Of a stretch of DNA of 64,000 nt, positions 24,725-36,893 are shown piece by piece. The translations under genes and the position numbers were made by a program. The notes beneath the pieces were generated by a model. It was given only the letters and a program-made list of their open reading frames with translations. It searched no databases and was not told the DNA's origin. How positions within the stretch are numbered: the first letter of the stretch is position 1; each line of letters opens with the position of its first letter. Source of the DNA: Alopecurus myosuroides (taxonomy: Eukaryota; Streptophyta; Magnoliopsida; Poales; Poaceae); contig JAPCYS010002640.1 in the NCBI GenBank assembly GCA_028641055.1, positions 1 through 64,000 of the forward strand. The letters are read 5' to 3'.

Positions 24725-25122
24725 CCCTGCTAGATTGACATTGTGGGGTGATTGAAACACAAACATTAAGAAACCGTCTAGAGCCTCAATCCAAACTTAT
24801 TCATAACCAAGAGTCCCGTGTGGACTTAATCCACATGCCCCTTCCATAATGATTTTTTCGAGACCGACTATAAAGATACCCAAAGTTACAGAAGCACTTC
24901 TTTGAACTGGACGAGATATGCCAGGGGCAACTCGAACATCCTAGGATTGCCACAAGTTTGTAAAAATATCGATATGTTGTTAGAAACAAAACAACAAATC
25001 TTATTGGGAAGCAATCATAAATAATCTGAATGTTGGAGAACTTTCCAACGTACTTGCACAAACTTATGCAATGCCCGCACTCACCGGTGCTCTAGATCAG
25101 ATCTTGTGACTAGGCATATACC

Positions 25123-25134
25123 GCTCTGATACCA
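25123..25134 (-). other. Primer binding site, tRNA-iMet type, minus strand
   Basis: GCTCTGATACCA on the plus strand is the reverse complement of the iMet primer site. It lies one base from the LTR edge at 25136 and gives the orientation of this Copia remnant. Confidence 0.85.
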
Positions 25135-25539
25135 CTGTTGGGATGCGCCACAGGAATTTTAAAATTTTGCAAAACTTGCTACGCAATAACCAAGACCTTG
25201 TTATGCAGATACAAGTGAATATAAATTCCAAGATCTAGTTTCCGGGATCGTGTACCTGACACCATAGTAGCGAAAGAGGTGTCCATGACGATGTTGATGA
25301 ATCCATTAGAAGATCCTCATGCACGAGCCTATGGGTGAGGATGTTACCGAATCGTTGTATCCGGCATCGTGATCCATCAGAGTGAAGGTCTCACATGTTA
25401 CCCCTGTGAGAGTATGCACACATATGCTGGGGCAAATTCTGCAATGCTTCACTATCCAGAACTTAGCATTGCAGGCATATATGAAGGTAGAGTTCTCAAC
25501 ACATGAGACAGAGAGTAATTAAAAGCTAGGTCTAATCGG

Positions 25540-25830
25540 GAGAGGATCACCTCAGCATAATTAGAAGAAGCTTTAATTATATTAGAGGAAGCTCTAATCC
25601 AATTAGAGGAGGCTCTAAACCAATTAGAAGAACTCTAAACCAATTAGAAGGGCTCTAATTAGATTGATCTAATTAGTCTTGTAATTAGTAGAGAGGTTCT
25701 AATCCAATTATAATTGTTCTAATTAGAAGCTATAATTAGTTCTTCTAATTATTAGAGAAGTATCTAATTCAATTGGAAGTGCTCTAATTAGTCCTCTAAT
25801 TCTTCTAGAGAAAGAGAGAGGCCAAAGGCT
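25540..25830. repeat. Degenerate AATTAGA/CTCTAAT repeat array in Copia LTR
   Basis: About fifteen imperfect units of roughly 18-20 bp such as CAATTAGAAGGGCTCTAA, in both direct and inverted order. The array lies between the TATA box (25866) and the LTR end, so in the transcribed part of the LTR. Confidence 0.7.
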
Positions 25831-25865
25831 CAATTGTGTGTTCTCCAAAGAGAGGAGGGGTGGGG

Positions 25866-25873
25866 ATTATATA
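25866..25873 (-). promoter_or_regulatory. TATA box of the minus-strand Copia LTR
   Basis: In minus sense CTATATAATCC. It lies only 6 bp from the left edge of the solo LTR inserted at 25880, so the core promoter was parted from its upstream sequence. Confidence 0.5.
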
Positions 25874-26704
25874 GTGGGTTGATATGTATCCAATGTATCT
25901 ATAATTTCTGATGTTCCATGTTGATATTATGTCAATTGCTACATGTTTCCTATACACTTCAGAGCATTTCTATGCATTTTCTAGGACTAACCTATTGACA
26001 AGATGCCATAGTGCCAGTTCCGGTTTTCTGTTGTTTTTGTATTTCAGAAAAGTTGTTCTAGAAATATTCTCCGAATTGGACGAAACAAAAGCCAAAGTCC
26101 CTATTTTTCTATCACGTACATGGAGTCTGAAGAAGACTCGAAGGAGGACTGGGAGGCAACCACACCAGGTGGCAGCGCCCCCCCTTGGCCGCGCGGCCAC
26201 GTGGTGTGGGCCCCCTGGTCTCCCACCGACATCGTCCTTCCGCCTATATATTGCCTTCCTCGGGAAAACCGTAAGTAACCGAGCCTTCGTCTACGAAAAG
26301 TTCTGCAGCTGTCGGCGTCGTCAACCCTAGTTTGGGAGGGTTCTGAAGCTCCTCCCGGCACCCTGCCGGAGAGGGGAATCATCACTGGAGGGCTCTTCAT
26401 CACCATGCCTACCTCTAGAGTGATGCGTGAGTAGTTCATCCTTGGACTACGGGTCCATAGAAGTAGCTACATGGTTGTCTTCTCCTATTTGTGTCATCAT
26501 GTTTAGATCTTGTTAGCTTCCTAACATGATCAAGATCATCTTATTGTAATGCTACATGTTGTGTTTGCTGAGATCCGACGAATATTGAATACTATGTCAA
26601 GTTGATTATAGATCTATCATATATGTTATTTGTGATCTTGCATTCTTCCCGTTGCTAGTAGATGCTCTGGCCAAGTAGATGCTTGTGACTCCAAGTGGGA
26701 GTAT

Positions 26705-28295
26705 TGATACGTCTCCAACGTATCTATAATTTCTGATGCTCCATGATCATATTTTGCCAATTGCTACTTGTTTTCTCCCTTATTTATAGCATTTTTATAC
26801 GTTTTCCGAGACTAACCTATTAACAAGATGCCAAGTGTCAGTTCCCTATTTTCTGCTGTTTTTGGTTTCAGAAAAATTGTTCTGCAAACATTCTCAGAAT
26901 TGGACCCCACAGAGCCCGAAGTTTCTATTTTCCCCGGAAGCATCCAGAACACCGAAGAGGAGTCGAAGACGGGCAACATGGGGCCACACCATAGGGTGGC
27001 GCGCCCCCCTTGGCTGCGCCAGCTATGGGTGTGGGAGCCCCCTGGCTTCCACCGCCTTTCCCCTTTTGCCTATTTAAGCCCCCCGGATGGAAAACCCTAA
27101 AGACCTGATCAAAAATCCCCGAAAAGTTCCGCAGCCGCCGTCACCGTCAACCCTAGATCAGGGGGGTTCTGAAGTTGTTTCAGGCACCCTGCCGGAGAGG
27201 AGATCATCATCGGAGGCTTCTACATCACCATGCCTGCCTCCGGAGTGATGCGTGAGTAGTTCATCCTTGGACTACGGGTTCGTAGCTGTAGCTAGATGGT
27301 TGTCTTCTCCTCATATGCCTCCATGTTTAGATCTCGTGAGCTGCCTATCATGATCGAGATTGATCTTATGTAATTCTCTGTGCTGTGTTTGCTGGGATCC
27401 GATGAATATTGAACTTATGCCAAGTTGATTATAGTCTTTATTTGCATATGCTATTTGTGATCTTGCATGTTTTCCGTTGCTAGTGGTTACTCTAGCCAAG
27501 TAGTTGCTAGTGACTCCAAGAGGGAGTATTTATGCTCGATAGTGGGTTCATGCCTCCTTTTCGCCTTACTCGAGTGACAGAAACGTGAAGGGGGAGGATG
27601 TGATGTTGCCATTAGGGAGAAAACAGCGGTGAGAGTGCCCGCGTGCATAATCGTTGCTTACATTACACACTTTGTTTAATGCAATTATCTGTTGCTTGCA
27701 GATTAATACCTAAGGGGGTTCAGATGATAACCCGAGGGTGGATTATTAGTCATAGATGCAGATGGATGTTGGTATATGTATCTTGTTGTAATGCCCGCTC
27801 TAAATATCATAGTAATCTTCATGTCATATTGTGCACTACGGTGCAACCTCTATTTTACAATTGCACAGCTGTAATTTGTTCACCCAACATGCTATCTTTT
27901 ATGGAGAGACACCACTAGTGAAACTATGAACCCTGATCCATTTTTCCACACTGTTAAAACAAACCACAACTATTTCCTACTTTTTTACTTACTGCAAGCA
28001 TACACTGTTTTCCACACTATATGTCTAATCTTTGTTTTCAGCAAGACCGGTGAGATTGACAACCTCACTGTACCGTTGGGGAAAAGTATTTTGGTTGTGT
28101 TGTGTGCAGGTTCCACGTTGTTGCTGACACCGGTGAAGCCCCAGCACCACCGTCAGTGGCATCAACCTTCCGAAGGTCCTCTTTCTCCTACTGGATTGAT
28201 AACCTTGGTTCCTAACTAAGGGGAAATACCTACCGTTGTGCTCATCACACCCTCCTCTTGGGGTCTCCCAAAAAACGTGTGTATCACGAGCATCA
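26705..28295 (+). mobile_element. Athila-type solo LTR, 1591 bp, TSD AGTAT
   Basis: It starts TGATACGTCTCCAACG and ends CACGAGCATCA, with AGTAT at 26700-26704 and 28296-28300. It is inserted in a sister LTR of the same family. A TATA-like TATTTAAG lies at 27071-27078, followed by a C-rich leader and the conserved CACCCTGCCGGAG block. Confidence 0.92.
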
Positions 28296-28467
28296 AGTAT
28301 TTATGCTAGATAGTGGGTTCATGCCTCCAGTAATCTAGGAGAGTTACAGTAACTTCTAAGATTGTGGATGTGTTGTTGCACTAGGGGTAAAACAACAATG
28401 CTTTGTCTAAGGGTAATTGTGTTGTTTACATTACGCACTTTACTTAATGCAATAATTTGTTGCTTGC

Positions 28468-29466
28468 TGATGACCCCCAAGTATAGGGGATCGCAACAGT
28501 CTTCAAGGGAAGTAAAAAATCCAAATTTATTGATTTGACACAAGGGGGGCAAAGATAATTTATAAGCCTTAACAGCTGAGATGTCAGTTCAGCTGCACCT
28601 GAAAGTAAACTTGCTCGCAACAATTTATCAGTGGTAACAGTTTTATAATAGCAGCAGTAGTAAATTAACAGCAGGAGTAAAATAGTAACATCGGTAGCAA
28701 CTGTAGGAAACCGTAGGATTAACGTACTGTAGGCATAGGGATGGATGAACTGGCGTTGCATGGATAAGATAGTGCATATAATAAGCAAAACATGGGCATT
28801 GCAGATAGATAATAATAAAGAATCCAAGTTCTAGGCAAACCATAGGCATGTGTTCCAATTTAGTCATACGTGCTCGCAATGAGAAACTTGCACAACATCT
28901 TTTGTCCTACCAGCCTGTTTGCAGCCGACCCTCAAGGGAAACTACTGGTAATTAAGGTGCTCCTTTTAATAAATCACCGGAGAAAAGCATTAACACTCCG
29001 TAAACACATGTGATCCTCACATCGCAGCCATCCCCTCCGGTTATCCCAATTATTGTCACTTTGGGGCCTCGGGTTCCGGCCAACGATATGTGTAAACAAC
29101 TTGCATGTATGATCAAGAAACATAATTATACTCATGAAACAATAACATGTTCAGATTTGAGATCATGGCACACCGGCCCTAGTGACAAGCATTAAGCATA
29201 ACAAGTTGCAACAATGATATAAAGCACTAACAACGGATACTAGTAACTATGCCCTAACAATCTAGCATTATTACATGATCGATCTCATCCAATCCCTTCC
29301 ATCCCTCTCAGCCTACACCGGGGATTACTCACACATGTATGGGGGAATCATGGATGGTTGGTGGAGAAGTGGTGGCGGTGACGATGGTGATGTTCTCCTC
29401 CGAATCCCCGTCCCGGCAGGGCGCCAGAAGAGGAACTTCTGATCCCCGAATTGAGTTTTGAGGTGG
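28468..29466 (-). repeat. 3' LTR of Athila element 2, truncated
   Basis: It parallels 33165-34140 up to the GAATTGAGTTTTGAGGTGG block and then breaks into interior sequence at about 29467. The outer edge and its TSD are intact, so the deletion came after insertion. Confidence 0.8.
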
Positions 29467-30463
29467 TTAAGTTGATACGCATTGTACTCCATTTCTGAAA
29501 TTTTTAAACAAGCATTACAAAAATTGATTTCAAGCAACTATATGATAGGAACTACCATAGAGACTTGTAGGAGAACTAAACATGCATCAAAACTAAATTA
29601 TTTCACACAAATCAAGCATGCTAGCTGACACAACCTGTCAGCTACAGTACCAAAATACTCAAGAAATACTCCACCAAATAAAATTCTACTTGTATAATCG
29701 GAGGAGTCACATACCGAAGAGCAAATGCACCAAATTTCAGCAACAAAGATGGGCTGAGCAAAAAGATCGAGAAATTCGCGAAGAAGAACAGCAAGATCTC
29801 GAGTTCCAGGAATGTTTTCGAGTTTAGGAGAGAGAGTGGAGTGTTTGGCAGGGAGGAGAGCTAGTGAAGGGCCAGGGGGCCCACATCATGTGCTGGTGCC
29901 ACCAGGGGCCAGGTCGCGCCCACTGGTGGTGTGCCTGCATGGTGGGTCCCCTAGGGTCTCCCAAGTGCCTCTCTGCCTCATCTTTGACGTAGAAATTTAA
30001 TAGAATTTTTCTGGAATTTTTAGAGAAACTTCATTTTCGAGCAATTTCCAGAATTTAATAAATAAATAAAAACCAGAAAAACATATATAGAAAGGTGGAA
30101 AACAAAACCAAAACCAGAACATAGGTTCTAAGACACTCCAAAAGAGAAATAACCTGTGGAAACAAAGGAAAACATAGTGAAAACAAAAATGTGGGTGGTG
30201 AAAACATGAGTAACCACAGTAATCAAGATGGAAACATGATGAAAACACGACTATGGATGGTGGAAACATAATTATACTAAAGTAACATGGTGAGAACATG
30301 GTGAAAACATAAAGGTAAAAATAAAAACATAGTGAAAACATTGTCCTCTTCATTCAAAATTACTTTGTTAACAATTTTTATATGAAGCAAAACTTTGTTT
30401 TTCACTAAATGATTATGTTACCTTAACCTTGATAGACATAGTCCCAATCGTAATAATTTCATA
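29467..30463 (-). other. Athila element 2 spacer with start of the downstream ORF
   Basis: It matches 22847-23850 of element 1. The first 71 bp hold the start of the ORF that is deleted here (MLEINFCNACLKISEMEYN in minus sense from 29537). The rest is non-coding: a GC-rich part around 29870-29980 and the AAAACAT-type repeat at about 30150-30345. Confidence 0.65.
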
Positions 30464-30823
30464 TTATTTTGTTGGCATTGGAATGGGACAACAGAATTCT
30501 CCAATCTTGATGGTCTCAATATTTTCAATTGAATTTAGACCATATCTCCTATCAATCTTCTTGGTAAAATAAACTGTGTGCTCTTTATCATTAACATTAA
30601 AAGTTACTTTCCCTTGATTGCAAACAATAACAGCCCCTGCAGTGTTAAGAAAAGGTCTCCCAAGAATAATAGACATATTATCATCTTCACGCATTTCCAA
30701 CAGAACAAAGTAAGTTAATATCAAACAGTTAGTAGTCACTTGAGCAGGAACATTCTCACATATACCAACAGGAATAGCAGTAGAGTTATCATTCATTTGC
30801 AAAGATATATCAGTGGGTATCAA
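30464..30823 (-). pseudogene. Athila element 2 protease remnant
   Basis: A 119-codon frame with GICENVPAQVTTNCLILTYF followed by DDNMSIILGRPFL, the second half of a Gypsy retropepsin. It is one frame off the gag frame upstream, so at least one frameshift lies between 30824 and 30960. The active-site half is not open. Closely related to 23857-24132. Confidence 0.7.
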
Positions 30824-30959
30824 TTTCTCTAGAGAAAGCTTCTTATAGAGAGAAAAGGCATAACACTGACTCCTGCTCCCAAATCACATAAAGCAGTTCT
30901 AACATAATTATTATTAATAGAACAAGGAATAGTGGGAATACCATGATCTCCAAGCTTCT

Positions 30960-32885
30960 TTAAAACCTTGCCATTGAAAAAGTAATTAGCAAGCATAGTG
31001 AAATTTCCTCATTAGGAATTTTCCTTTTGTTAGAGACAATATATTTCATATATTTAGAATAAGGAGGAAGTTTAATGGCATCAGTCAAAGGTATTTGCAG
31101 AAACAAAGGCTTCATCCATTCACAAAACTTGTTATAATGTTCTTCCTCCTTTGATTTGTGTTTCTTATTAGGAAAAGGCATTGCTTTTTGTACCCAAGGT
31201 TCTCTTTCATTACCATGTTTATTAGCAATGAAATCCTCCTTAGTATACTTTGTAGTTTTAATTTGCTTTTTAGGTTCAACTTCAGTTTCCTCTTTATCAC
31301 AAGCATCACTTTTATCATTACCACTTTCAGTTTCAGCATCAGAGATAGATATACTATTAGGATCTTTAGCAGGTTCAGGAGATTTTACAATAGTTTTATG
31401 TCTCTTCTTCTTTTTCTTAGAAGGATAACTATTGTTTTTAGGTAGTTGAGAATATTGTTCAATTCTTTTATGATGTACCTCGGGATACAAGGTATCCTGA
31501 GTAGAAACACTACTTCTAGTAATTATTTCACAAACATGTTTTTCTCTAGAAGAATTACCTAGCAAATATTTTTGCACTTTACTGAGTTGATCAATTTGAG
31601 TTGAACCATATGAAAATGTTTAACAAGCATTTTAACATCATTAGAGGTTCTCGCAATAATACCATGCATAATTATCAATAGCTCTAGAGTTTTCCATTAG
31701 ATGATTCTGCATTCTCATATTAAAATTGTCTTGCTTAACAACATAATTATCAAATTCATCTAAGCATTGATCAGGTGGTTTAGAATAGGGAATATCTCTA
31801 TTATCAAAATATTGGAGAGAGTGTACCTCAACTGTGGGTGGGTGAGGAATTAGCTTACATAATTATTCTATAGGTGGTAGATTCTTCACATCTTCAGATT
31901 TAATACCCCTCTCTTTAAGAGATTTCTTGGCTTCCCTCATCACTTCATCATTTAATTCAATCATTCCCCTCTTCTTGGGTGTTGGTATTGGTGTTGACTC
32001 TGGTTTTGGTGTAGGCTCAGGTATAGTCCAATCATCATGATTTTTGGCTATTTTAGCCAATAATTCCTCACCTTCTTCTTGGGTTCTTTTCCTGAAAACA
32101 CAACTAGCACAACTCTCCAGGTATGTCCTAGATTCAACTGTTAGTCCATTATAAAATATATCTAAGATCCCATTCTTAGGTAATGGATTTACAGGGCCAT
32201 CTCTTATTAAAGATCAAAACTTTAACCAAGATTCGGGTAGTTTCGCTCCTTCAATTTTCTTAAAGCTAAAGACATTCTGCAAAGAAGCATGTTGAGCACT
32301 AGCAGGAAAATAGTTTTGAAAGAAAGCATTAACCAAACCCATAAGACTATCAATAGATCCAGGTAACAAATTGTTAAACCAAGTTTTAGCTTCATCTTTC
32401 AAAGAGAAAGGGAAAATCTTAATAAAAAAGTAAGTGTGTTTCTTAATATCATCGGAAAATAAACTACTCAAAGATGAAAGCTCATTCATATGTTATATAG
32501 CACTTTTACTTTAAGTACCACAAAAAGGTTCTTTCTCAACAATGGATATATAAGATAAATCTAGAGAGAAATCATAATCCTTATCTTTAATGTGTATGGG
32601 AGATGTAGCAAACTTAGCATCAGGAGAAGATTTATATTTAACAGCATGTCTTGCAAGAAGAATCTTAAGAGCACTTGCACTAGTAGTAGCTTGAACTTCT
32701 TCAATAAAGTCATCATTAAGTTTAATGTAGGTTTCCTTAAGATAATCACTAGGAATTTCTCTAGACTCAGGTGAATTAACAGGTGTACCAACATTTTCAA
32801 CATGAATTTTAGTGTTTTCAATTTGTTTAGCTCTAGCAATTGTAGCATCTAGGAAAGGACATAGTGAATAAGTATCATCAAGCAC
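30960..32885 (-). pseudogene. Athila element 2 gag, one frame with in-frame stops
   Basis: Four open pieces (32885-32511, 32489-32214, 32060-31863, 31577-30960) are all in the same frame, so this is one gag gene broken by stop codons. The second piece is the capsid-like retrotransposon gag domain (FPFSLKDEAKTWFNNLLPGS and NAFFQNYFPASAQ). The third is a Pro-rich linker, and the last is Lys- and acid-rich and ends in the LPPYSKYMKYIVSNKRKI block that links gag and protease. No CCHC zinc knuckle is seen. The N-terminus upstream of 32885 is not in an open frame. Confidence 0.75.
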
Positions 32886-33135
32886 AGTAGAAGCATCATC
32901 AAAAGTATCAAAAGCATTCCAGACTCAGCAGAAGTAGCAGTGTGTGTAGCATATGGTGGTGTAAGAAGCTTACTCATTACAGATGGTGAATCAAGAGCAA
33001 TAGAGGTGTTCAGAGTTGTACCTCTTCTTGTAGTGGATGGTTATATAGGAACGTTTCCATAACGAATTTTACCCATGATGAAAGGATTGCAGCAAACAAT
33101 ATCATGTTCAAGTGAGAAAATAAATAAAGCTATGC

Positions 33136-33153
33136 TCCCCGGCAACGGCGCCA
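33136..33153 (-). other. Primer binding site of Athila element 2
   Basis: In minus sense TGGCGCCGTTGCCGGGGA, 11 nt after the LTR end. Sites starting TGGCGCCG are common in grass Gypsy elements. I do not assign the tRNA with confidence. Confidence 0.75.
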
Positions 33154-33164
33154 GAAAGTAGTCT

Positions 33165-34540
33165 TGATGACCCACAAGTATAGGGGATCGCAACAGTCTT
33201 CGAGGGAAGTAAAACCCAAATTTATTTATTCGACACAAGGGGAGCCAAAGAATATTTATAAGCCTTAATGGCTGAGTTGTCAGTTCGGCTGCACCTGAAA
33301 ATAAACTTTCTCGCAACAATTTATCAGTGGTAACATTTTTATAACAGCAGCAGGAGTAAAATAGTAACATCGGTATCAACTGTAGGAAACAACATGATTA
33401 ACGTATTGTAGGCATAGGGATGGATGAAAGGGCGTTGCATAGACAAGATAGTTCATATAATAATCGAAACATGGGCATTACAGATAGATAATAATAAAGC
33501 ATCCAAGTTCTAGGAAAACCATAGGCATGTGTTCAATTTAGTCATGCATGCTCGCAGTGAGAAACTTTCACATAATCTTTTGTCCTACCAGCCCATTCTC
33601 AGCGGGGCCTCAAGGGAAACTACTGGTAATTAAGGTGCTACTTTTAATAAAGCACCAGAGAAAAGCATTAACACTCTGTGAACACATGTGATCCTCACAT
33701 CGCAGCCATCCCCTCCGATTGCCCCAATTATTGTCACTTTGGGGCCTCTGGTTTCGGACAACGATATGTGTAAACAACTTTTAGGTATGATCAAGAAACA
33801 TAATTATACTCATGAAACAATAACATGTTCAGATCTGAGATCATGGCACTCGGTCCCTATTGAAAAGCATTAAGCATAACAAGTTGCAACAATGATATAA
33901 AGCACTAATAATGGATACTAGGCACTATGCCCTAACAATCTAGCATTATTACATGATCGATCTCATCCAATCTCTTCCGTCCCTCTCAGCCTACAACGGA
34001 GATTACTCACACGTGGATGGGGGAATCATGGATGGTTGATGGAGAAGTGGTGGTGGTGACGACGGCGATGATCTCCTCCGAATCGCCGTCCCGGCAGGGC
34101 GCCAGAACATGAACTTATGATCCCCGAATTGAGTTTCGAGGTGGCAGCGGCGCTCTGATGTGTTTCTCTGGAATATGACGAACCCCCTCTGTTTTAGGGT
34201 TATGGGGCATATGTAGTCGAAGGGGGAGCCCGAGAGGGTGGCTGGGGCCACCACACCACCAGGCGGCACGGCCTAGGGGGGCGCGCCCAGCCATGGTGTG
34301 GGACCCTCCTTGCCCTCATCTGGCTCTCGTTCCTGCTCCGGGGGCCTTCGGGTAAAATAAGGACTTTGGGATCTTTTCCGGGCAATTTCCTGAAAGTTGA
34401 TTTTTCTGCACAAAACGAGACAGGAAGGTAATTCTGCTGAAAACAGCGTTAGTCCGTGTTAGTTGTATCCAAAACTCACAAGTTTAGAGGCAAACAATAG
34501 CAAAAGTGTTCGGAAAAGGAGATACGTTTTGGACGTATCA
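33165..34540 (-). repeat. 5' LTR of Athila element 2
   Basis: A complete 1376-bp LTR; minus sense starts TGATACGTCC and ends GGGTCATCA. It is the reference copy for the fragments at 13536-14617, 17346-17571 and 28468-29466. Confidence 0.9.
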
Positions 34541-35871
34541 CTTGCAACTTAATACCCAAAGTTTGCTCGGATGACTTCCCGAGGGTGGATTATTAGTCAT
34601 AAATGTAGTTGGATAACAGTCTATGTATCATGTTGTAATGCCCAAATGAATATCATAGTAGTCATCATGTCATGTATATGCATTGCGGTGCATTCTCTAT
34701 TTGTCAATTGCCCAGCTGTAATTTGTTCACCTAACATGTTATCTATCTCTTATGGAGAGACACCACTAGTGAACCGGTCCATTCTTTTACACTGATAATA
34801 CAACCTACTGCAAACACTATTTTCATTTCATTCACTACAAATAAACATCATTTTCCACACTATACATCTAATCCTTCGTTTTCAGCAAGACCGGTGAGAT
34901 TGACAACCTCATTGTTTTGTTGGGGCGAAGTATCTTGGTTGTGTTGTGTGTAGATTCCACGTTGCTGCTGAGCCTGGTAGTGCGCCCTGCCAGCATCAGC
35001 TGTCAACAACCTTCATAAGTGATTTCTTTCTCCTACTGATCCGATTAAACCTTGGTTTCTTACCAAGAAAAACAATTTCTCTGTACTCATCATACCTTCC
35101 TCTTGGGGTCTTCCAACGAATGTGTGTTCAAACGCCATCATGGGTCAAGGGACGGCACCTACCATAGGGGAGGAGTTTGGTTTTCCCTCCTCTCCCTTGG
35201 TCGCACCAAGCCTCCTAGGAGGACTCGCATTGGACTCCCAAGTGGAGTCCACCCCCCTCCCCTTTTTCCTTTTTCTTTTTCTTTTTCCCACTCATTAATT
35301 TCTCAAATAAATTAGGGAACATTCCTACAGATAGCTAGTGTATATCGTGAGATCATGGGTCCCACCTGGCATCCCCTAAAATTAGGGTTACCCATAGGAG
35401 GAAAGCTGCCCTCCTCCGGCACTGCTTCCATATATGGAAAGTCCCTTCGAACTCTTCCAGAACCCCGTGGCCCGTATAAATAAAATCATCGATATTATCT
35501 AAAGATGTCAGAAATATATTTCCAACATCCCGAGACATCTCATGCCCCCTTCATTTTCTCCATAAAGCATGCAACCTCAATTTCTCTTTCATAATAACTC
35601 CGGAATAAATTCCGCTAGTAATAGAAAGTGTTTCTATCACTCTGGGGCATCTCATGCCCCCATCATAAATTTTCTCGGATATATAAAATATATCTACCAT
35701 GCAGAAACACCGTCTTGGTGATACCCCTAATTGATCCGTACCTACCAATATACCAAAAATAAGCCCAAATTTAAGTGGGTTTCCCCTATAGGTTCGATAG
35801 TGTGTGGACATGAAACTGGAAACTCTTCCCTTTTCAATAATCAATAGTGGGACCATGGACACCCATATTGA

Positions 35872-36893
35872 TGTAGTGCGAACCATTACACTGGTCATTT
35901 CTCACACTCCATCATATGCCAAGTCACCAAGGGTTCAAAAGGTGAACTCATTCCTCTTCAAGTCCCCGTTTTGTACGCCTTTGGATGGTATACTACTTGA
36001 ACATCGGACCTCTTGCATTGTTAGGTATGACACGATGAGTACGGACGCAAGGCGAGATGCATAGGAAGCCTAGGACTCAAAGTCGTGCAAGGTGTATGCA
36101 TGGAAGAGAAGAAGGAAACGAGAAGATGGAGAAATAGGCGGAGAAAACCTCCAGGAATCCCGGCTAGGCCGGGCTCAGGCCGGCCTCCAGGCCGGGTCCC
36201 TCAGGTCATTGCTCGACCTCCACGTATGCCCAAACGACGCACTCGGGACCCTAGCCGGCCTCCAGATTGCTAGGCCGGCTTTCCTGTGCCCAGGCCGGCT
36301 TCCTTGGCTGCCTACCCGACCTCCAGGCTGGCCTTGTCCGGCTACCCTGCGACCCTTTGGCCAGCCTGCTCTGTCACTTGCGCGAATTTTAGGCCGGCCT
36401 CTAACCCGGCTAGGCCGTCTCCACTGCGCCTAAAACCTGCCTGCACGGAGAAACATAGAATATTCCCTTGTATCCCTCTCACCTACCCCTTTGTGTTCAA
36501 CCCTATATAGGCCCCTGCTCACTCCTTGATGGGATAGAGTTGATGTGAGATAGAATTGGGCTTTGTGCTCCCCTCCCATGTGGAGAACCTCCCCCATGGG
36601 ATTCATGGCTACTCGATAAATTCATCTATTTGATTGCATAAAGATATCTCCAAGTAGTTCTTGCCAACCATCCCCTTGCGGATTTTTTTGGATCGTTGGA
36701 CCGGCTGGTGAGAGGAATCGGTTCCAATTACCGTGTTGTTCACTTCGGTTTGCGATCCCTCGTAGGCTTCACGAGTAATCCCCCTTTGTGTGTATGTGTG
36801 TTCTTCGCGTTCTTCATGTTCGTCGCACATATGCTCTCCCTACGTTCGTCAATACGTGAAGATCGGGCCAACCTACAGGCCCAGCATTTATCA
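35872..36893 (+). repeat. 5' LTR of the short element
   Basis: Starts TGTAGTGCGAACC. The right edge near 36893 is inferred from the primer-site-like sequence that follows. It has a GC-rich section at about 36150-36420 with many AGGCCGGCCTCC-like units and a TATA-like CCTATATAGG near 36502. Confidence 0.6.
36150..36420. repeat. AGGCCGGCCTCC-like repeat cluster
   Basis: At least ten loose copies of a 10-12 bp unit around the palindrome GGCCGGCC. The same cluster is in the second LTR (about 38640-38890), and single units lie in the interior (37205, 37285). The minus and plus strand open frames here are low-complexity by-products. Confidence 0.65.

Larger units (their letters stand above)
28468..34540 (-). 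mobile_element. Athila element 2, non-autonomous, TSD CTTGC
   Basis: A 6073-bp minus-strand element: it starts in minus sense TGATACGTCC at 34540 and ends GGGGGTCATCA at 28468, flanked by CTTGC at 28463-28467 and 34541-34545. It has a complete 5' LTR (33165-34540), a primer site, gag and protease remnants in the same order as element 1, and a spacer. It then has a deletion that joins the start of the downstream ORF (29537-29467) to the middle of the 3' LTR, removing the rest of the ORF, the polypurine tract and the U3 end of that LTR. No reverse transcriptase or integrase is seen. Confidence 0.9.
25880..35140 (+). mobile_element. Athila-type solo LTR (about 1.59 kb) holding two nested insertions, TSD TGGGT
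   Basis: The LTR starts TGATATGTATCC at 25880 and ends AAACGCCATCA at 35140, flanked by TGGGT at 25875-25879 and 35141-35145. Its own sequence is 25880-26704, 28301-28467 and 34546-35140, together about 1587 bp, which agrees with the 1591 bp of the related solo LTR nested in it. No interior or second LTR is present. A TATA-like CTATATATT is near 26244. Confidence 0.9.
24725..35871 (-). mobile_element. Copia element remnant on minus strand, LTR split by nested insertions
   Basis: 24725-25122 is leader-like Copia interior, 25123-25134 the primer site, and 25136-25879 plus 35146-35871 the two visible pieces of the 5' LTR. In minus-strand sense the LTR ends GCGCATCCCAACA. The right piece includes, in minus sense, a GTCCCACTATTGATTATTGA stretch that matches a block in the LTR at 7329-8978 (GTCCCGCTGTTGACTATTGA). 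The LTR is cut by the solo LTR at 25880-35140 and again at 35872, so its start lies outside the window. Confidence 0.65.
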
